A DNA stretch of 64,000 bases from Methylococcaceae bacterium (GTDB taxonomy: Bacteria > Pseudomonadota > Gammaproteobacteria > Methylococcales > Methylomonadaceae): the NCBI GenBank assembly GCA_006844705.1, contig SPJS01000061.1, forward strand, positions 62,001 to 126,000, given 5' to 3'. How positions within the stretch are numbered: position 1 is the stretch's first letter; every line of letters starts with the position of its first letter. A program made the translations under genes and the position numbers. Positions 36,431 to 45,898 of the stretch are shown here, piece by piece. Below the pieces are notes generated by a model. That model was not told the origin of the DNA and did not search any database. It worked only from the letters and a program-made list of their open reading frames with translations.

Positions 36431-37504
36431 GTGACGGACTCTAACAAATGGTTGGCACTGACGTTTTTTATAACGTTCGGTGGCTTAATATATTTATTAG
36501 CCCCGGTACTATTGCCTTTTGCCATATCCGCAGCGCTCGCTTATCTGGGCGATCCTTTGGTAGACCGGCTGGAAGTAGTACACATCAAAAAATGGCAAAT
36601 TGGCCGATCAACCGCAGTCAGCCTGGTATTCATTGTATTTCTGCTTATTTTTATCTCTGTTCTGCTCATCATTATTCCGGGGATAGAATCACAAATTACA
36701 TTATTTATTCGCAAACTTCCTGTTTATTTAAACTGGATTAACAACGAGTTTTTACCGTTAATTAATCAGCGTTTTAACACCAGTATTGTACCGCTGGACA
36801 GCCAGAGCATCGTTCAGGTGATTAAATCACACTGGCAGCAGGCAGGCGGCGTGTTAACCACCATTCTGAATTCTGTTTCTCATTCCGGCAATGTTATTCT
36901 GCAATGGATGATGGACCTGGTGCTTATCCCGGTCATCACATTTTATTTATTACGTGACTGGGACATTTTGGTTGAAAAAACACATGCCCTGTTCCCCCGC
37001 CGTATTGCACCGGTGATTGGCAAACTGGCGAATGAATCAAACCAGGTACTCGGCGCTTTTATCCGCGGTCAGTTTTATGTCATGATCGCTTTGGGTGTCA
37101 TTTACAGCTTTGGCCTGTGGTTAGTCGGATTAGAACTTGCTCTATTGATCGGCATGATGGCTGGTCTGGTCAGCTTTGTTCCCTATCTGGGCTCGATTAT
37201 TGGCATATTAGCCGCCTGTCTTGCAGCATTGTTGCAGTTTCAGGATGTGGTCTACCTTGCTCCTGTGGCTCTGGTGTTTCTCATTGGACAAACACTGGAA
37301 GGTATCTTTCTAACGCCGTGGCTGGTCGGGGATCGCATCGGCTTGCACCCGGTTGCTGTCATTTTTGCCGTGCTTGCCGGCGGTCAATTATTCGGATTTT
37401 TAGGCATTTTACTGGCTTTGCCCATGGCATCCGTGATCATGGTGTTAATAAGGCATATTCACGACATCTACACTGACAGTCACTTCTACAGTGAAGAGAG
37501 TTGA
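36431..37504 (+). CDS. AI-2E family transporter (TqsA/PerM-like)
   Basis: 357 residues, polytopic with about seven or eight hydrophobic segments, a hydrophilic region at about 90-150 and the family-typical PVITFYLLRDWD, GMMAGLVSFVPYLGSIIG and LPMASVIMVLIRH. Some members export autoinducer-2 or act as Na+/H+ antiporters; the substrate here cannot be inferred. Start codon is GTG. The gene ends on the first base of the ATG of the next gene, so the two form an operon. Confidence 0.93.
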   Translation: MTDSNKWLALTFFITFGGLIYLLAPVLLPFAISAALAYLGDPLVDRLEVVHIKKWQIGRSTAVSLVFIVFLLIFISVLLIIIPGIESQITLFIRKLPVYLNWINNEFLPLINQRFNTSIVPLDSQSIVQVIKSHWQQAGGVLTTILNSVSHSGNVILQWMMDLVLIPVITFYLLRDWDILVEKTHALFPRRIAPVIGKLANESNQVLGAFIRGQFYVMIALGVIYSFGLWLVGLELALLIGMMAGLVSFVPYLGSIIGILAACLAALLQFQDVVYLAPVALVFLIGQTLEGIFLTPWLVGDRIGLHPVAVIFAVLAGGQLFGFLGILLALPMASVIMVLIRHIHDIYTDSHFYSEES

Positions 37505-38274
37505 TGAAGATAAGCTGGCTTGTCATTTTCCTGTCTACAGTACTCACGACATCCCAGGCAAGTGACAGGGCGCTTGAACAACATCATGCAGATGACATCA
37601 GCCAGCGCCTTGTTATGGGAAATGTGGTCTGGCTGGGAGAAGGAGTACAGCGTTTTTTTTCACTGTATACACAAACGACCGATTCGACAAACCAGGGAAC
37701 CGCGATCATTCTGCATGATGTTCAAGGCAACCCGGATCACAACAAATTAATTCACACCCTGAGAACCCGGTTGCCTGAACATCGTTGGGCCACATTAGCC
37801 ATACAACTTCCCGTACTGGATGAACAGGCAAGTTACGAAGACTATTACTCATTGTTAGATGATGCAAAACGTCGCATCTCTGAAGCATTGGATTATCTGG
37901 ATAAGGGAAATGTAAACAATACTGTCATCATCGGTTACGGAATGGGGGCATTAATGGGGTTATATGCGTTGCAGGAAGAAAACACGCGTATCAAAGCCAT
38001 CGTCACGATCAGTCTGCATCATCCTGATGCTGATCATCCTCAGGTGAATCCGTTAGAGATCATCGGGAAAATCCGCTTTCCCATGCTGGATATCTATGCT
38101 GAAAATGATCTGCCTGATGTCCTGAAAAACATACGAAAGCGAAAACTGGCAGCCCGCACTCATCCACATTTCAGACAAGATAAATTAAACACCAATCATC
38201 GTTACCAGCATTACGAGCTCACGTTAAGCAAACGTATCTACACCTGGTTGACAGCCACTCTTCAAAATGAATGA
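37504..38274 (+). CDS. DUF3530 family exported alpha/beta-hydrolase-like protein
   Basis: About 256 residues with a signal peptide (WLVIFLSTVLTTSQA). The mature part has an alpha/beta-hydrolase look: IILHDVQGNPDHN, then LPEHRWATLAIQLPVL, and VIIGYGMGALMGLYAL where the nucleophile elbow reads GYGMG, with glycine or methionine in place of the serine. The likely catalytic serine is therefore missing, as in other DUF3530 members. Periplasmic, function unknown. It starts at the stop codon of the AI-2E gene. Confidence 0.82.
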   Translation: MKISWLVIFLSTVLTTSQASDRALEQHHADDISQRLVMGNVVWLGEGVQRFFSLYTQTTDSTNQGTAIILHDVQGNPDHNKLIHTLRTRLPEHRWATLAIQLPVLDEQASYEDYYSLLDDAKRRISEALDYLDKGNVNNTVIIGYGMGALMGLYALQEENTRIKAIVTISLHHPDADHPQVNPLEIIGKIRFPMLDIYAENDLPDVLKNIRKRKLAARTHPHFRQDKLNTNHRYQHYELTLSKRIYTWLTATLQNE

Positions 38275-38279
38275 GAGTA

Positions 38280-38299
38280 AGTGATGCAGTTACATCACT
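38280..38299. terminator. Small hairpin at the convergent gene ends
   Basis: AGTGATG (38280-38286) pairs with CATCACT (38293-38299), loop CAGTTA, spanning the stop codon of the minus-strand gene and the end of the DUF3530 gene. No T run. Confidence 0.4.
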
Positions 38300-38604
38300 G
38301 AAATAACCAAGGCAAAGATAAAAACAAATATGACAACAAGCACCATCATCGCATTATCAGGTAATGTCTGTTTATACAAAGAGAGCTGATGCAAAAGCTC
38401 TGCTTTTCTATCAGGCGCTTGCCAAATAATTTTTACTTTTCCTTTCAATGACTTGTGCTCCCTCTCAGCCTCTTCACGTGCAAGCATGTCATCCAGTTTT
38501 GAATTCAAACTGCCACATTCAGGGCAGCGTGATTCCAGTATTTCCCTGACAAAACCGCAATTCGAGCATTTTAAAACATCAGTATTTTCGTGTTGTTTAT
38601 CCAT
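38290..38604 (-). CDS. Zinc-ribbon protein with C-terminal membrane helix
   Basis: 104 residues. Two CxxC knuckles at the N-terminus (CSNCG near residue 13, CPECG near residue 28) form a zinc ribbon. A charged helical middle follows, and a hydrophobic helix at about 82-103 ends the protein (VLVVIFVFIFALVISVM). It would be a tail-anchored inner membrane protein with a cytoplasmic zinc ribbon. I do not recognise a named family. Divergent from the DUF3301 gene, 75 bases away. Confidence 0.72.
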   Translation of the reverse strand: MDKQHENTDVLKCSNCGFVREILESRCPECGSLNSKLDDMLAREEAEREHKSLKGKVKIIWQAPDRKAELLHQLSLYKQTLPDNAMMVLVVIFVFIFALVISVM

Positions 38605-38679
38605 TAGACTTGAGAAATTAATCTGTCATTGTGAATTTTGGTTATTATATTACGCCATTTTCCCTTTCCCTAATAACCC

Positions 38680-38988
38680 ATGATAGAAATCATTCTGGCC
38701 ATTATTATCACTGTTTTACTCTTGTTTTGGTCAGACGATATCAAAACAAGGGAACACGCATTACAGGCGGTTCGACAATATTGTGATAAATTTGATTTGC
38801 AACTGCTTGATGAATGTGTCGCTTTGAATTTGCTGCGCCTACGTAGAAATAATGAGGGAAAAATGACGTTTTTCAGACAATATGAATTTGAATTTTCGGC
38901 TACAGGCATTGATCGATGTAAAGGACGGATCAAAATGTCAGGAAAAAATATTGATACGATTCAAGTAGATGTACACCCTATTTCGTAA
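38680..38988 (+). CDS. DUF3301 family small membrane protein
   Basis: 102 residues: one N-terminal helix (about 3-17), then a soluble domain with REHALQAVRQYCDKFDLQLLD and RNNEGKMTFFRQYEFEFS, the pattern of DUF3301. The family is gammaproteobacterial and of unknown function. Often next to DUF3530 genes in related genomes; here a DUF3530 gene lies 400 bases upstream. Confidence 0.87.
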   Translation: MIEIILAIIITVLLLFWSDDIKTREHALQAVRQYCDKFDLQLLDECVALNLLRLRRNNEGKMTFFRQYEFEFSATGIDRCKGRIKMSGKNIDTIQVDVHPIS

Positions 38989-39098
38989 CACTTGTAAATT
39001 AGTCAGCTAACACCATTAAATTTTCTGGTTTTTTAGACTATGCTCAAGGATGTATTAAGTCAATCAGAAGACATTCAAAGCAATTTCTCAACAAATTT

Positions 39099-40721
39099 AT
39101 GATAAAACAAATCAGCATCCTTTCCAGACCGGATTTGATTGATTTTGCTGGCAGCATTCATATGATTGAATCGTTTGATTGCACCTATGCAATCGCTCAA
39201 AGTATCAACGACCTGGACATTTCAAATAGCGATTTATTGCTTGTTGACGAACAACTGTATGCCTTTGATGAACTGAATGACTACTTCAAAAAAAGCAATG
39301 ACGTTGATATCCTTTACGTCTTATTAACTGAACGAGAATCAGCAGCAGAACCGGCCAGTTATTACAACCCCGGGATCAACGATATAATCCTGCTTCCGTT
39401 TTCACCCAACGGAATCGCCCAACGATTACAAAATCTGCTGACCCTGCAACAACTGCATGCTGATAAAATACGTTGCAACCATCAATACCAGGCAGATAAA
39501 AAAGTTGCTGCGGGCATTTTCAATAAGATAATAAATGAAAAAACCTGCAAGACAACGGCTCTAACCAGCAATTTCTCCGATACGCATCTATGTAATGGTG
39601 ATCTGTTTATAGCTTGTAGTACTCCAGAAAATCATTTGAATTTATTATTGGGTGATTTTGCCGGTCAAGGAATGGCATCCTTGTTAGTTGCTTCGCCAGT
39701 CGCCATGACTTTTCTTGAAATGTCTAAAAAAGGATTTAGCATTCTTGAAATCGTTGAAGAAATCAATACTAAAGTAAACACATTACTCCCCATAGATCTC
39801 TTTCTGGCGGCATCATTAATCGCAGTTAATCCTGATTCGCGTTCAATGCTTGTTATAAATTGTGGCATGCAAGATCATTTTCTGGTTGATTTTAAAAAGC
39901 AGAAAATTGAGCTGCTGCCTTCACACAATCCCCCTTTGGGCATTCAACAAACCATTTCTATTGAATCGCAAAAAGTTGACGTTGATGAACACCAGCTGCT
40001 CACGCTGATGTCTGAAAACATGATTTCAACAGGCATGGAGCACATGCTGTCCAGCTGCTTGGCAAACACCCACGAATTATCAGACCCGTTAAACGAACTC
40101 AAGCAAACCATAATCGATCATCATGCAGATAACGATTCATTATTTGCCATGCTGCATTGTGATATTAACAATATCCCGTGGAAAGAAGCTCCCAGTTCTG
40201 AACAAAACATCACTAATCCCCCCATTCCCTGGAAAACAATGTTGGAATTCAGGGCTGAATCTTTACAACACGTTAACCCAGTCCCCATCATAATGAACAC
40301 CATTATGGAAATTCAGGGGCTGCAAAACGTCCAGCAGGATATTTTTATTATCCTGACTGAATTATTCGCAAATGCACTTGACCATGGCGTTTTAGGTTTA
40401 GAATCCAGCATAAAAAGCAGCCCCGAAGGCTTTATGGCATTTTATGACCAGAAAACAAAACGTCTGCAAACGCTCACATCTGGATACATCAGGATAGTGA
40501 TACAGCATTTAGGGCGTGAGACCGGCGGGCAACTGATCATAAAAATGACTGACAGTGGTGAAGGGTTTGATTATCAAACCAAACAAGAGCAATCATTCGA
40601 AGAAAATACGGGGTATTCAGGGCGAGGTCTCAATTTATTAAAATCTCTCTGTAGTGAAATTCGCTATCATGGAAAAGGTAATCGGGTCACCGCCATATTT
40701 GAGTGGCAACAGCAAATTTAG
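39099..40721 (+). CDS. Regulator with degenerate receiver, SpoIIE phosphatase and HATPase domains
   Basis: 540 residues. Residues 1-125 look like a response-regulator receiver (phosphorylatable-type Asp in LLLVDEQ) that lacks the usual acidic pair and the switch lysine. Residues 165-360 resemble a PP2C/SpoIIE phosphatase (GDLFIACS, LLLGDFAGQGMASLL, DNDSLFAML). Residues 380-540 are a HATPase/anti-sigma-kinase-like domain (ILTELFANALDHGVLGLESS, TDSGEGFDY, SGRGLNLLKSLC). Such fusions control partner-switching through an anti-anti-sigma protein; no STAS gene is in the window. Weak Shine-Dalgarno sequence. Cytoplasmic. Confidence 0.82.
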   Translation: MIKQISILSRPDLIDFAGSIHMIESFDCTYAIAQSINDLDISNSDLLLVDEQLYAFDELNDYFKKSNDVDILYVLLTERESAAEPASYYNPGINDIILLPFSPNGIAQRLQNLLTLQQLHADKIRCNHQYQADKKVAAGIFNKIINEKTCKTTALTSNFSDTHLCNGDLFIACSTPENHLNLLLGDFAGQGMASLLVASPVAMTFLEMSKKGFSILEIVEEINTKVNTLLPIDLFLAASLIAVNPDSRSMLVINCGMQDHFLVDFKKQKIELLPSHNPPLGIQQTISIESQKVDVDEHQLLTLMSENMISTGMEHMLSSCLANTHELSDPLNELKQTIIDHHADNDSLFAMLHCDINNIPWKEAPSSEQNITNPPIPWKTMLEFRAESLQHVNPVPIIMNTIMEIQGLQNVQQDIFIILTELFANALDHGVLGLESSIKSSPEGFMAFYDQKTKRLQTLTSGYIRIVIQHLGRETGGQLIIKMTDSGEGFDYQTKQEQSFEENTGYSGRGLNLLKSLCSEIRYHGKGNRVTAIFEWQQQI

Positions 40722-40735
40722 CTGCACAAGATTAT

Positions 40736-41551
40736 TCAAACCTGACAATTGACGCAGTAAAAACTGCTGCGTTGGGCAATAGTTTTTTTTCTAATGGGTT
40801 CTTCACATTGCGGGCACGCCCCCCCGTCCTTTCCATAGACCAACAAAGACTGTTGAAAATAACCCGGTTTGCCCTCCCCGTTTACAAAATCCTTCAACGT
40901 CGTCCCCCCTTGCTCAATCGCCTGTTGCAGCACATTTTTTATCGCGATAACCAGGCGCTGATAACGCTGCAGGCTAATACGGCCTGCCTGCCTTTTGGGG
41001 TGAATGCCGGCCATAAACAAAGCCTCGTTGGCGTAGATGTTTCCGACGCCGACAACGACACTGGCGTCCATAATAAATGTTTTAATCGCTGTTTTTCGCT
41101 GTTTGGACCTGGCATGAAGGTAATCAGCAGAAAACCCCGAAGCCAATGGCTCAGGCCCCAAATGCGCAAACAAGGCATGCTGTTGCAGATCTCCAGTAAT
41201 CCATAAAATTGCACCAAAACGCCTGGGATCGTTATAGCGCAAAATCAAATCATTCTGCAAAACCAAATCACAATGATCATGTTTGGTGACGGGGTGATCC
41301 TTATTGACGACCCTTAAACTTCCAGACATGCCTAAATGGATCACCAGAACGCCTTTTATCGTAGTGAGCAGGATATATTTTGCCCTTCGGGCCACGCCGG
41401 TCAATATCTGGTTTTGTAACTCATGATTAAGAGACTCGTTCACTGGCCAGCGTAATCGTGGTTGACGTACTACAACCTGCCGAATCAAGGAACCATTAAC
41501 GTACGGTTCAATCCCCCGACACGTGGTTTCTACTTCGGGTAATTCGGGCAT
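40736..41551 (-). CDS. mutM: Formamidopyrimidine-DNA glycosylase
   Basis: 271 residues of the Fpg/Nei family. The N-terminus PELPEVET holds the catalytic Pro2 and Glu3. The zinc finger at the end has CPQCEEPIRK and CVNCQ, and NIYANEALFMAGIHP is the helix-two-turn-helix region. It removes 8-oxoguanine and formamidopyrimidines and nicks the site. It is convergent with the regulator gene and is the last gene of the rhodanese-hflD-mutM cluster, 3 bases after hflD. Confidence 0.97.
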   Translation of the reverse strand: MPELPEVETTCRGIEPYVNGSLIRQVVVRQPRLRWPVNESLNHELQNQILTGVARRAKYILLTTIKGVLVIHLGMSGSLRVVNKDHPVTKHDHCDLVLQNDLILRYNDPRRFGAILWITGDLQQHALFAHLGPEPLASGFSADYLHARSKQRKTAIKTFIMDASVVVGVGNIYANEALFMAGIHPKRQAGRISLQRYQRLVIAIKNVLQQAIEQGGTTLKDFVNGEGKPGYFQQSLLVYGKDGGACPQCEEPIRKKTIAQRSSFYCVNCQV

Positions 41552-41554
41552 GAA

Positions 41555-42178
41555 CTATAACTGGGTGCGCAAAAACTTAACTTCTTCCTGCAATTTTCTA
41601 CGATACAACAGAAACTTCCAGCGAGCCCCCCCGCATTGTCTCCATAACATCGCAGAACGAATTCCGGCTAATAAGAGTGATCTTATTTTGTTGACAATTT
41701 CAGGGCTGGATAAATAGCCAGGGTCGCCATTCACCATAACTCTGGGATGAATCTGACTGATGGTGTCTTGATACAACTCACTCAGATTCGTTAACACATT
41801 CTCATGCATGACACCAAAATGTTCAGATTGATGACGAATTCGTTCAATGCTTGTATAGATGTTTTCCATCATAGGCTGGCGCTTTTCAAGCTGTCTTTCC
41901 AAATAAACCAGCGAAGCAGCGTAGCGTCCCTGTTCAGGATTGGCAATGGTGCGTCCTGTTAACTGATTCTGCATTTGTTCCAGACCATAAGCAATACCGT
42001 TTAAGCCACCAAAAACATCCGCAGGACTTGCCGCATCAATTTTAAAAATACTGGATATACTTGATTCGACAACACTGTCTTCAGCCTGCCCTTTTGTGGC
42101 AAGCTGCTGAACCAGCGAACACGCCTGAGCAAGCCCTGCAAGCGCAATTACTTGATTGGTAGTGGTTTTGATAGTCAT
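41555..42178 (-). CDS. hflD: High frequency lysogenization protein HflD homologue
   Basis: About 207 residues, all helical. The start MTIKTTTNQVIALAGLAQAC, GLNGIAYGLEQMQNQL and YAASLVYLERQLEKR are characteristic of HflD. In E. coli it affects lambda lysogeny by binding CII, and usually lies between mnmA and purB; its normal role is unclear. Neither neighbour is present here. ATG at 42178 follows closely after the TGA of the rhodanese gene; a TTG two codons earlier overlaps that stop codon. Confidence 0.92.
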   Translation of the reverse strand: MTIKTTTNQVIALAGLAQACSLVQQLATKGQAEDSVVESSISSIFKIDAASPADVFGGLNGIAYGLEQMQNQLTGRTIANPEQGRYAASLVYLERQLEKRQPMMENIYTSIERIRHQSEHFGVMHENVLTNLSELYQDTISQIHPRVMVNGDPGYLSSPEIVNKIRSLLLAGIRSAMLWRQCGGARWKFLLYRRKLQEEVKFLRTQL

Positions 42179-42180
42179 AT

Positions 42181-42618
42181 TCAACAGGGTACATTACTTT
42201 CACAAACTGTGACAAGTTTGTGACCACTTTGCTGCCAGGCGTTAACGCCTCCCTGCAAATGGTAAATATTTTTCATGCCCAATTGTCTAGTCAACACGTC
42301 TCCTACTTTTTTACTTCGGTTTCCAGAGCGACAAATCAACACAACCGGTTGATCATTTGAAGACCTGATTTTTTGCACATTAGATAACCATTCTGACATA
42401 TCAAAATCACCCTGGTTATCAAAAAACTGCAACAAATGACTGTCCCTGATGACTCCGGATTTTTTCCATTCCTGTTCAGTTCTAATATCAATAAGCATGG
42501 GAGATTGTTGAACAGACATCTCACTTAATTGTGCACTGGATAAATTAATTAATCCGTCTGCCTTAAGCTGAGTATTCGCACAACCAAACAAACAGAGGCC
42601 AAGCAAGATAGATTTCAA
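42181..42618 (-). CDS. Rhodanese-domain lipoprotein
   Basis: 145 residues. A short signal with lipobox LFGC (Cys13) predicts lipidation. The rhodanese domain covers about residues 30-135, with the active-site loop VVLICRSGNRSKKVG containing the cysteine, so it may bind persulfide sulfur. A sulfur-trafficking role in the periplasm would fit a sulfide oxidiser, but nothing links it directly to fccAB. Start codon TTG is supported by AGGA 7 bases upstream. First gene of the cluster with hflD and mutM. Confidence 0.85.
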   Translation of the reverse strand: MKSILLGLCLFGCANTQLKADGLINLSSAQLSEMSVQQSPMLIDIRTEQEWKKSGVIRDSHLLQFFDNQGDFDMSEWLSNVQKIRSSNDQPVVLICRSGNRSKKVGDVLTRQLGMKNIYHLQGGVNAWQQSGHKLVTVCESNVPC

Positions 42619-42637
42619 AGAGCGTCCTGAATTAGTT

Positions 42638-42653
42638 AGTATGGCGCCATACT
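42638..42653. promoter_or_regulatory. Perfect 16-bp palindrome upstream of the rhodanese gene
   Basis: AGTATGGCGCCATACT is a perfect palindrome 20 bases before the TTG start codon. Position and symmetry fit a dimeric repressor or activator site, but the protein is unknown. A chance hairpin is also possible. Confidence 0.4.
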
Positions 42654-42811
42654 TTATTAGCCTATAGTTTACATTGCAAATAAAATTGATTTGACTTGAA
42701 CCAGATAATTACTGACATAACGGTATCCTGGTCAATTAATCATCCAGTGCCGGGCAACCGGGTTGAGAACACCCTTTAAACTCAGCGATGGCATGCCCAT
42801 CAACGGCATCA

Positions 42812-42981
42812 TCCAGGAAACTGTCGGATTATGGATGATTCTTCTGCGGTGATGGGAAGCCAGCTGATTTTTCCGGTCTTTTTCGTTACCTGGGGCCGCT
42901 GTGTGTCCTAAAAGATCAAAAAAATCCGCTCGATGTCCCATTCGCCTCGCGACGAACCCCATAACCCGACGGCCTCTTAGC
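42812..42981 (-). mobile_element. MITE-like element, copy B (inverted relative to copy A)
   Basis: Read on the minus strand from 42981, it begins GCTAAGAGGCCGTCGGG and continues as copy A does, including the block GATTTTTTTGATCTTTTAGG and then CCCCAGGTAACGAAAAAGAC. The other end (TCCAGGAAACTGTCGG at 42812-42827) is more diverged, so this copy looks older or partly eroded. It lies in a gene-free region between the rhodanese and copper genes. A minus-strand reading frame of 101 codons spans it but is probably not a gene. Confidence 0.78.
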
Positions 42982-43305
42982 AAAACTTCAATAGCAAAGC
43001 ATTCAATGGATAGATTCATGCACTTTTTCCAGTCCATTCTACACAGTAGCGTTGATAAACGCTTTTACAGACTCCACTATAACGTTAAGACCTTATATCG
43101 GTGATCACCTGAAAATCACATATGTTGCACCTTGTTACTGACTCGGGTCATAATCCAAAGGTGTACACAAATGCTGGTAGAAATTTTTTATATCGAGAAT
43201 CAAGGTTTTTTAAACGGGTTTAAATGCGCATAAACTAACGCATTGTTCATACGAGTAAGGTTATTTTACAATTGCCTTCAAATAATTATTTTAGGAGAAA
43301 ACATC
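42982..43305. other. Gene-free stretch between MITE copy B and copZ
   Basis: 324 bases with no convincing gene, RNA or repeat. The last 60 bases hold the copZ leader with TTAGGAGAA directly before its ATG. I looked for the inverted CCTT-type dyad of a CueR operator and did not see a clear one. Confidence 0.5.
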
Positions 43306-43515
43306 ATGTCCCAATCTGTTTCGCTTTCTGTCCTGGGAATGAAATGTGGCGGCTGCGAGTCATCAGTTAATGAAAAAGTATCCAGCCTGGATGGTGTCAT
43401 ATCTGTGACGGCCAATCATAAAGAAAATAGTGTTGATATTGAATTTGATGACAATAAAATAAGTCTTGATGCTATTACTGGCGTAATTTCCAGTGCAGGC
43501 TTTGAAATAAAATAA
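43306..43515 (+). CDS. copZ: Copper chaperone (heavy-metal-associated domain), CopZ-like
   Basis: 69 residues, a single ferredoxin-like HMA domain with the metal site GMKCGGCES near residue 12. AGGAG precedes ATG 43306, so the longer in-frame start is not used. It hands Cu(I) to the ATPase encoded 26 bases downstream, whose own HMA domain has the same fold. Confidence 0.93.
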   Translation: MSQSVSLSVLGMKCGGCESSVNEKVSSLDGVISVTANHKENSVDIEFDDNKISLDAITGVISSAGFEIK

Positions 43516-43541
43516 GTTCTTTGGCGCTCAAAGGTGATGTT

Positions 43542-45785
43542 ATGAATGCACAAATAGAAGATGATACCCCCTCAACCCGAATATCAATTTTGGGCATGCG
43601 CTGTGCTGGCTGTGTCAGTGCAGTCGAAGGTGCATTACAGGACGTTTCCGGCGTCACCGAGGTTGCCGTTAATTTTGCGGACCATTCTGCGACTGTTTCA
43701 GGTGAATTTGACACTGAAGCGTTGAAACAATCGGTGCAGGATGCAGGATTCGATGCCGCCATCATGGAAGGCCTGGAGAATGTCGAGGATGAAGAGCAAC
43801 AGGAAGAAGAGCGCTATCAAAAGCTGATACGTAAAGCGGCTGCAGCAGGTATTTTTGGCTTTCCTTTGATGATAGCCGGCCATATTGGTTTATTACCCGA
43901 TATGGCTAACCCTGAAGGCCACTGGATCTGGCCTTATATTTCACTCATTACCCTGGGCCTGTTGTTTTATTCCGGCGGCCATTTTTTTCAAGGCGCCTAT
44001 AAATCCCTGTTACTCAAACAAGCCAATATGGATACCCTGATTGCGCTGGGTACCGGTTCAGCATGGGTGTATTCCACTATTCTGATTGATTATTCCGAAA
44101 GCCTGGCCAGTATTTCACCGCATGCCTATTTTGAAGCTTCGGTCATCATTCTGGCATTCATCAATTTTGGGTCTGCCCTGGAAACCCGCGCCAGAGGCAA
44201 AACCTCTGCCGCTATCCGCGAACTGATCGGTTTGCAACCCAGAACAGCCCGCGTGGTCAGGGAAGGTAAAGAACTTGATATTGAAATCGATCAAGTAGGC
44301 CTTGATGAAACCATACGTGTCCGCCCAGGCGAAAAAATCCCGGTGGACGGCGTATTGGTAGAAGGTCACTCTACCATTGATGAATCGATGCTGACCGGCG
44401 AACCGATGCCCATTGAAAAACATATTGATGATCAGGTAGCTGCCGGTACCATTAACCAGCAAGGCAGTTTCCTGTTTAAAGCCACCCGCATTGGCCGTGA
44501 CACGGCACTGGCACAAATTATCCAAAGCGTTCGTCAGGCACAAAGTTCCAAACCAGCCATTGCAAAACTGGCCGATAAAATTTCTGCCGTTTTTGTCCCG
44601 GCTGTCGTTGGTATTTCAGTATTAACCTTTTTTATCTGGCTGATTTTTGCGCCAGATCCTGCTCTGGGCTATGCCTTTGTGACTTCCATGACGGTATTAG
44701 TGATTGCCTGCCCTTGTGCATTGGGCCTCGCCACGCCGATTTCGGTCATGGTCTCGGTGGGAAGAGCCGCACAAATGGGAATTTTAATCCGCAATGGTGA
44801 GGCCCTGCAGTCAACGTGCAAAATTCAGACGCTTATTCTGGACAAGACAGGCACCGTCACCGAAGGTCGCCCGCGAATTAACCAGATCATTCCATGTGCT
44901 GACTACAGCGAAACCGAATTACTGTCCTATGCTGCCAGTATAGAAGCGGCATCAGAACATCCGCTGGCTATCGCCATTAACAACGAAGCGAATGAACAAA
45001 ACATTGCTCTTGAAAAAGCCAACTCATTTAAAGCGGTTCCCGGTCATGGTGTGACTGCAGAAATTTCAGATCACGAGGTTTGTTTCGGCAATAAAGCGCT
45101 TATGGATGAACAGGGCATTGATTGCTCTGAACACATAGAACAACTCGACAGCTTGTCAGAATCTGCCCAAACGCCTATGTTGCTTGCCATCGATAATAAA
45201 ATTGCTGGCATCATATCTGTTGCGGATCCGATCAAAAAAGATTCAGCTCAAGCGATCAAAGCATTGCGTGATCAGGGCATTCGCGTACTCATGGTTACTG
45301 GAGACAACCCTAAAACCGCACAGGCGATTGCCCAACAAGCAGGCATTGATGAATTTAAAGCCCAGGTATTACCGGAACAAAAAGCAGAGGTTGTAAAAGA
45401 ATTACAATCTCGGGGACATGTTGTCGGTATGGTCGGTGATGGCATTAATGATGCTCCTGCACTCACTCAGGCTGATGTCGGTTTTGCCATAGGCACAGGG
45501 ACTGACGTAGCCATTGAAAGTGCAGATGTGGTCATTCTGCAGGGTTCCCTGCAAAAAGTGCCGGAAGCCATCAATTTATCTAACGCGACTGTCACCAATA
45601 TCAAGCAAAACCTGTTAGGTGCTTTCTTTTATAACAGTGTGGGTATTCCGGTTGCGGCAGGCATTCTGTATCCAATATTTGGTATCTTGCTAAGCCCGAT
45701 GTTTGCAGGTGCCGCCATGGCCATGTCTTCTGTCACTGTTGTCAGCAATGCCAATCGATTACGCTGGGTTGAACTGCACAAATAG
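43542..45785 (+). CDS. copA: Copper-exporting P1B-type ATPase
   Basis: 747 residues. One N-terminal HMA domain ([10 protein letters not shown]), about eight membrane helices, the intramembrane site CPC in [13 protein letters not shown], the phosphorylated Asp in DKTGTVTEG, the HP motif in SEHPLAIA, and the hinge [10 protein letters not shown]. The TGEP motif is [10 protein letters not shown]. It pumps Cu(I) out of the cytoplasm. AAGGTG precedes ATG 43542; an upstream TTG at 43521 is in frame. Cotranscribed with copZ. Confidence 0.96.
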   Translation: MNAQIEDDTPSTRISILGMRCAGCVSAVEGALQDVSGVTEVAVNFADHSATVSGEFDTEALKQSVQDAGFDAAIMEGLENVEDEEQQEEERYQKLIRKAAAAGIFGFPLMIAGHIGLLPDMANPEGHWIWPYISLITLGLLFYSGGHFFQGAYKSLLLKQANMDTLIALGTGSAWVYSTILIDYSESLASISPHAYFEASVIILAFINFGSALETRARGKTSAAIRELIGLQPRTARVVREGKELDIEIDQVGLDETIRVRPGEKIPVDGVLVEGHSTIDESMLTGEPMPIEKHIDDQVAAGTINQQGSFLFKATRIGRDTALAQIIQSVRQAQSSKPAIAKLADKISAVFVPAVVGISVLTFFIWLIFAPDPALGYAFVTSMTVLVIACPCALGLATPISVMVSVGRAAQMGILIRNGEALQSTCKIQTLILDKTGTVTEGRPRINQIIPCADYSETELLSYAASIEAASEHPLAIAINNEANEQNIALEKANSFKAVPGHGVTAEISDHEVCFGNKALMDEQGIDCSEHIEQLDSLSESAQTPMLLAIDNKIAGIISVADPIKKDSAQAIKALRDQGIRVLMVTGDNPKTAQAIAQQAGIDEFKAQVLPEQKAEVVKELQSRGHVVGMVGDGINDAPALTQADVGFAIGTGTDVAIESADVVILQGSLQKVPEAINLSNATVTNIKQNLLGAFFYNSVGIPVAAGILYPIFGILLSPMFAGAAMAMSSVTVVSNANRLRWVELHK

Positions 45786-45898
45786 CGTCCTGTCTGATAT
45801 AAAACTTGTGTTTTCAATTGTGTTTCTGTAAATAATCAGCTAACTTGGGGAATGTGCTTTTAATATCAGCTAATTGTTTGGGCAACCTTCGATGAACC

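Noticed and set aside
42732-43037. A 101-codon minus-strand reading frame spanning MITE copy B
   Set aside because: It starts and ends in non-repeat sequence, crosses the element borders, and part of it matches the non-coding copy A between two permease genes. The shared peptide is explained by DNA repeat conservation.
43038-43305. CueR-type operator upstream of copZ-copA
   Set aside because: I found no clear inverted CCTT/AAGG dyad with a 19-base spacer; only loose partial matches.
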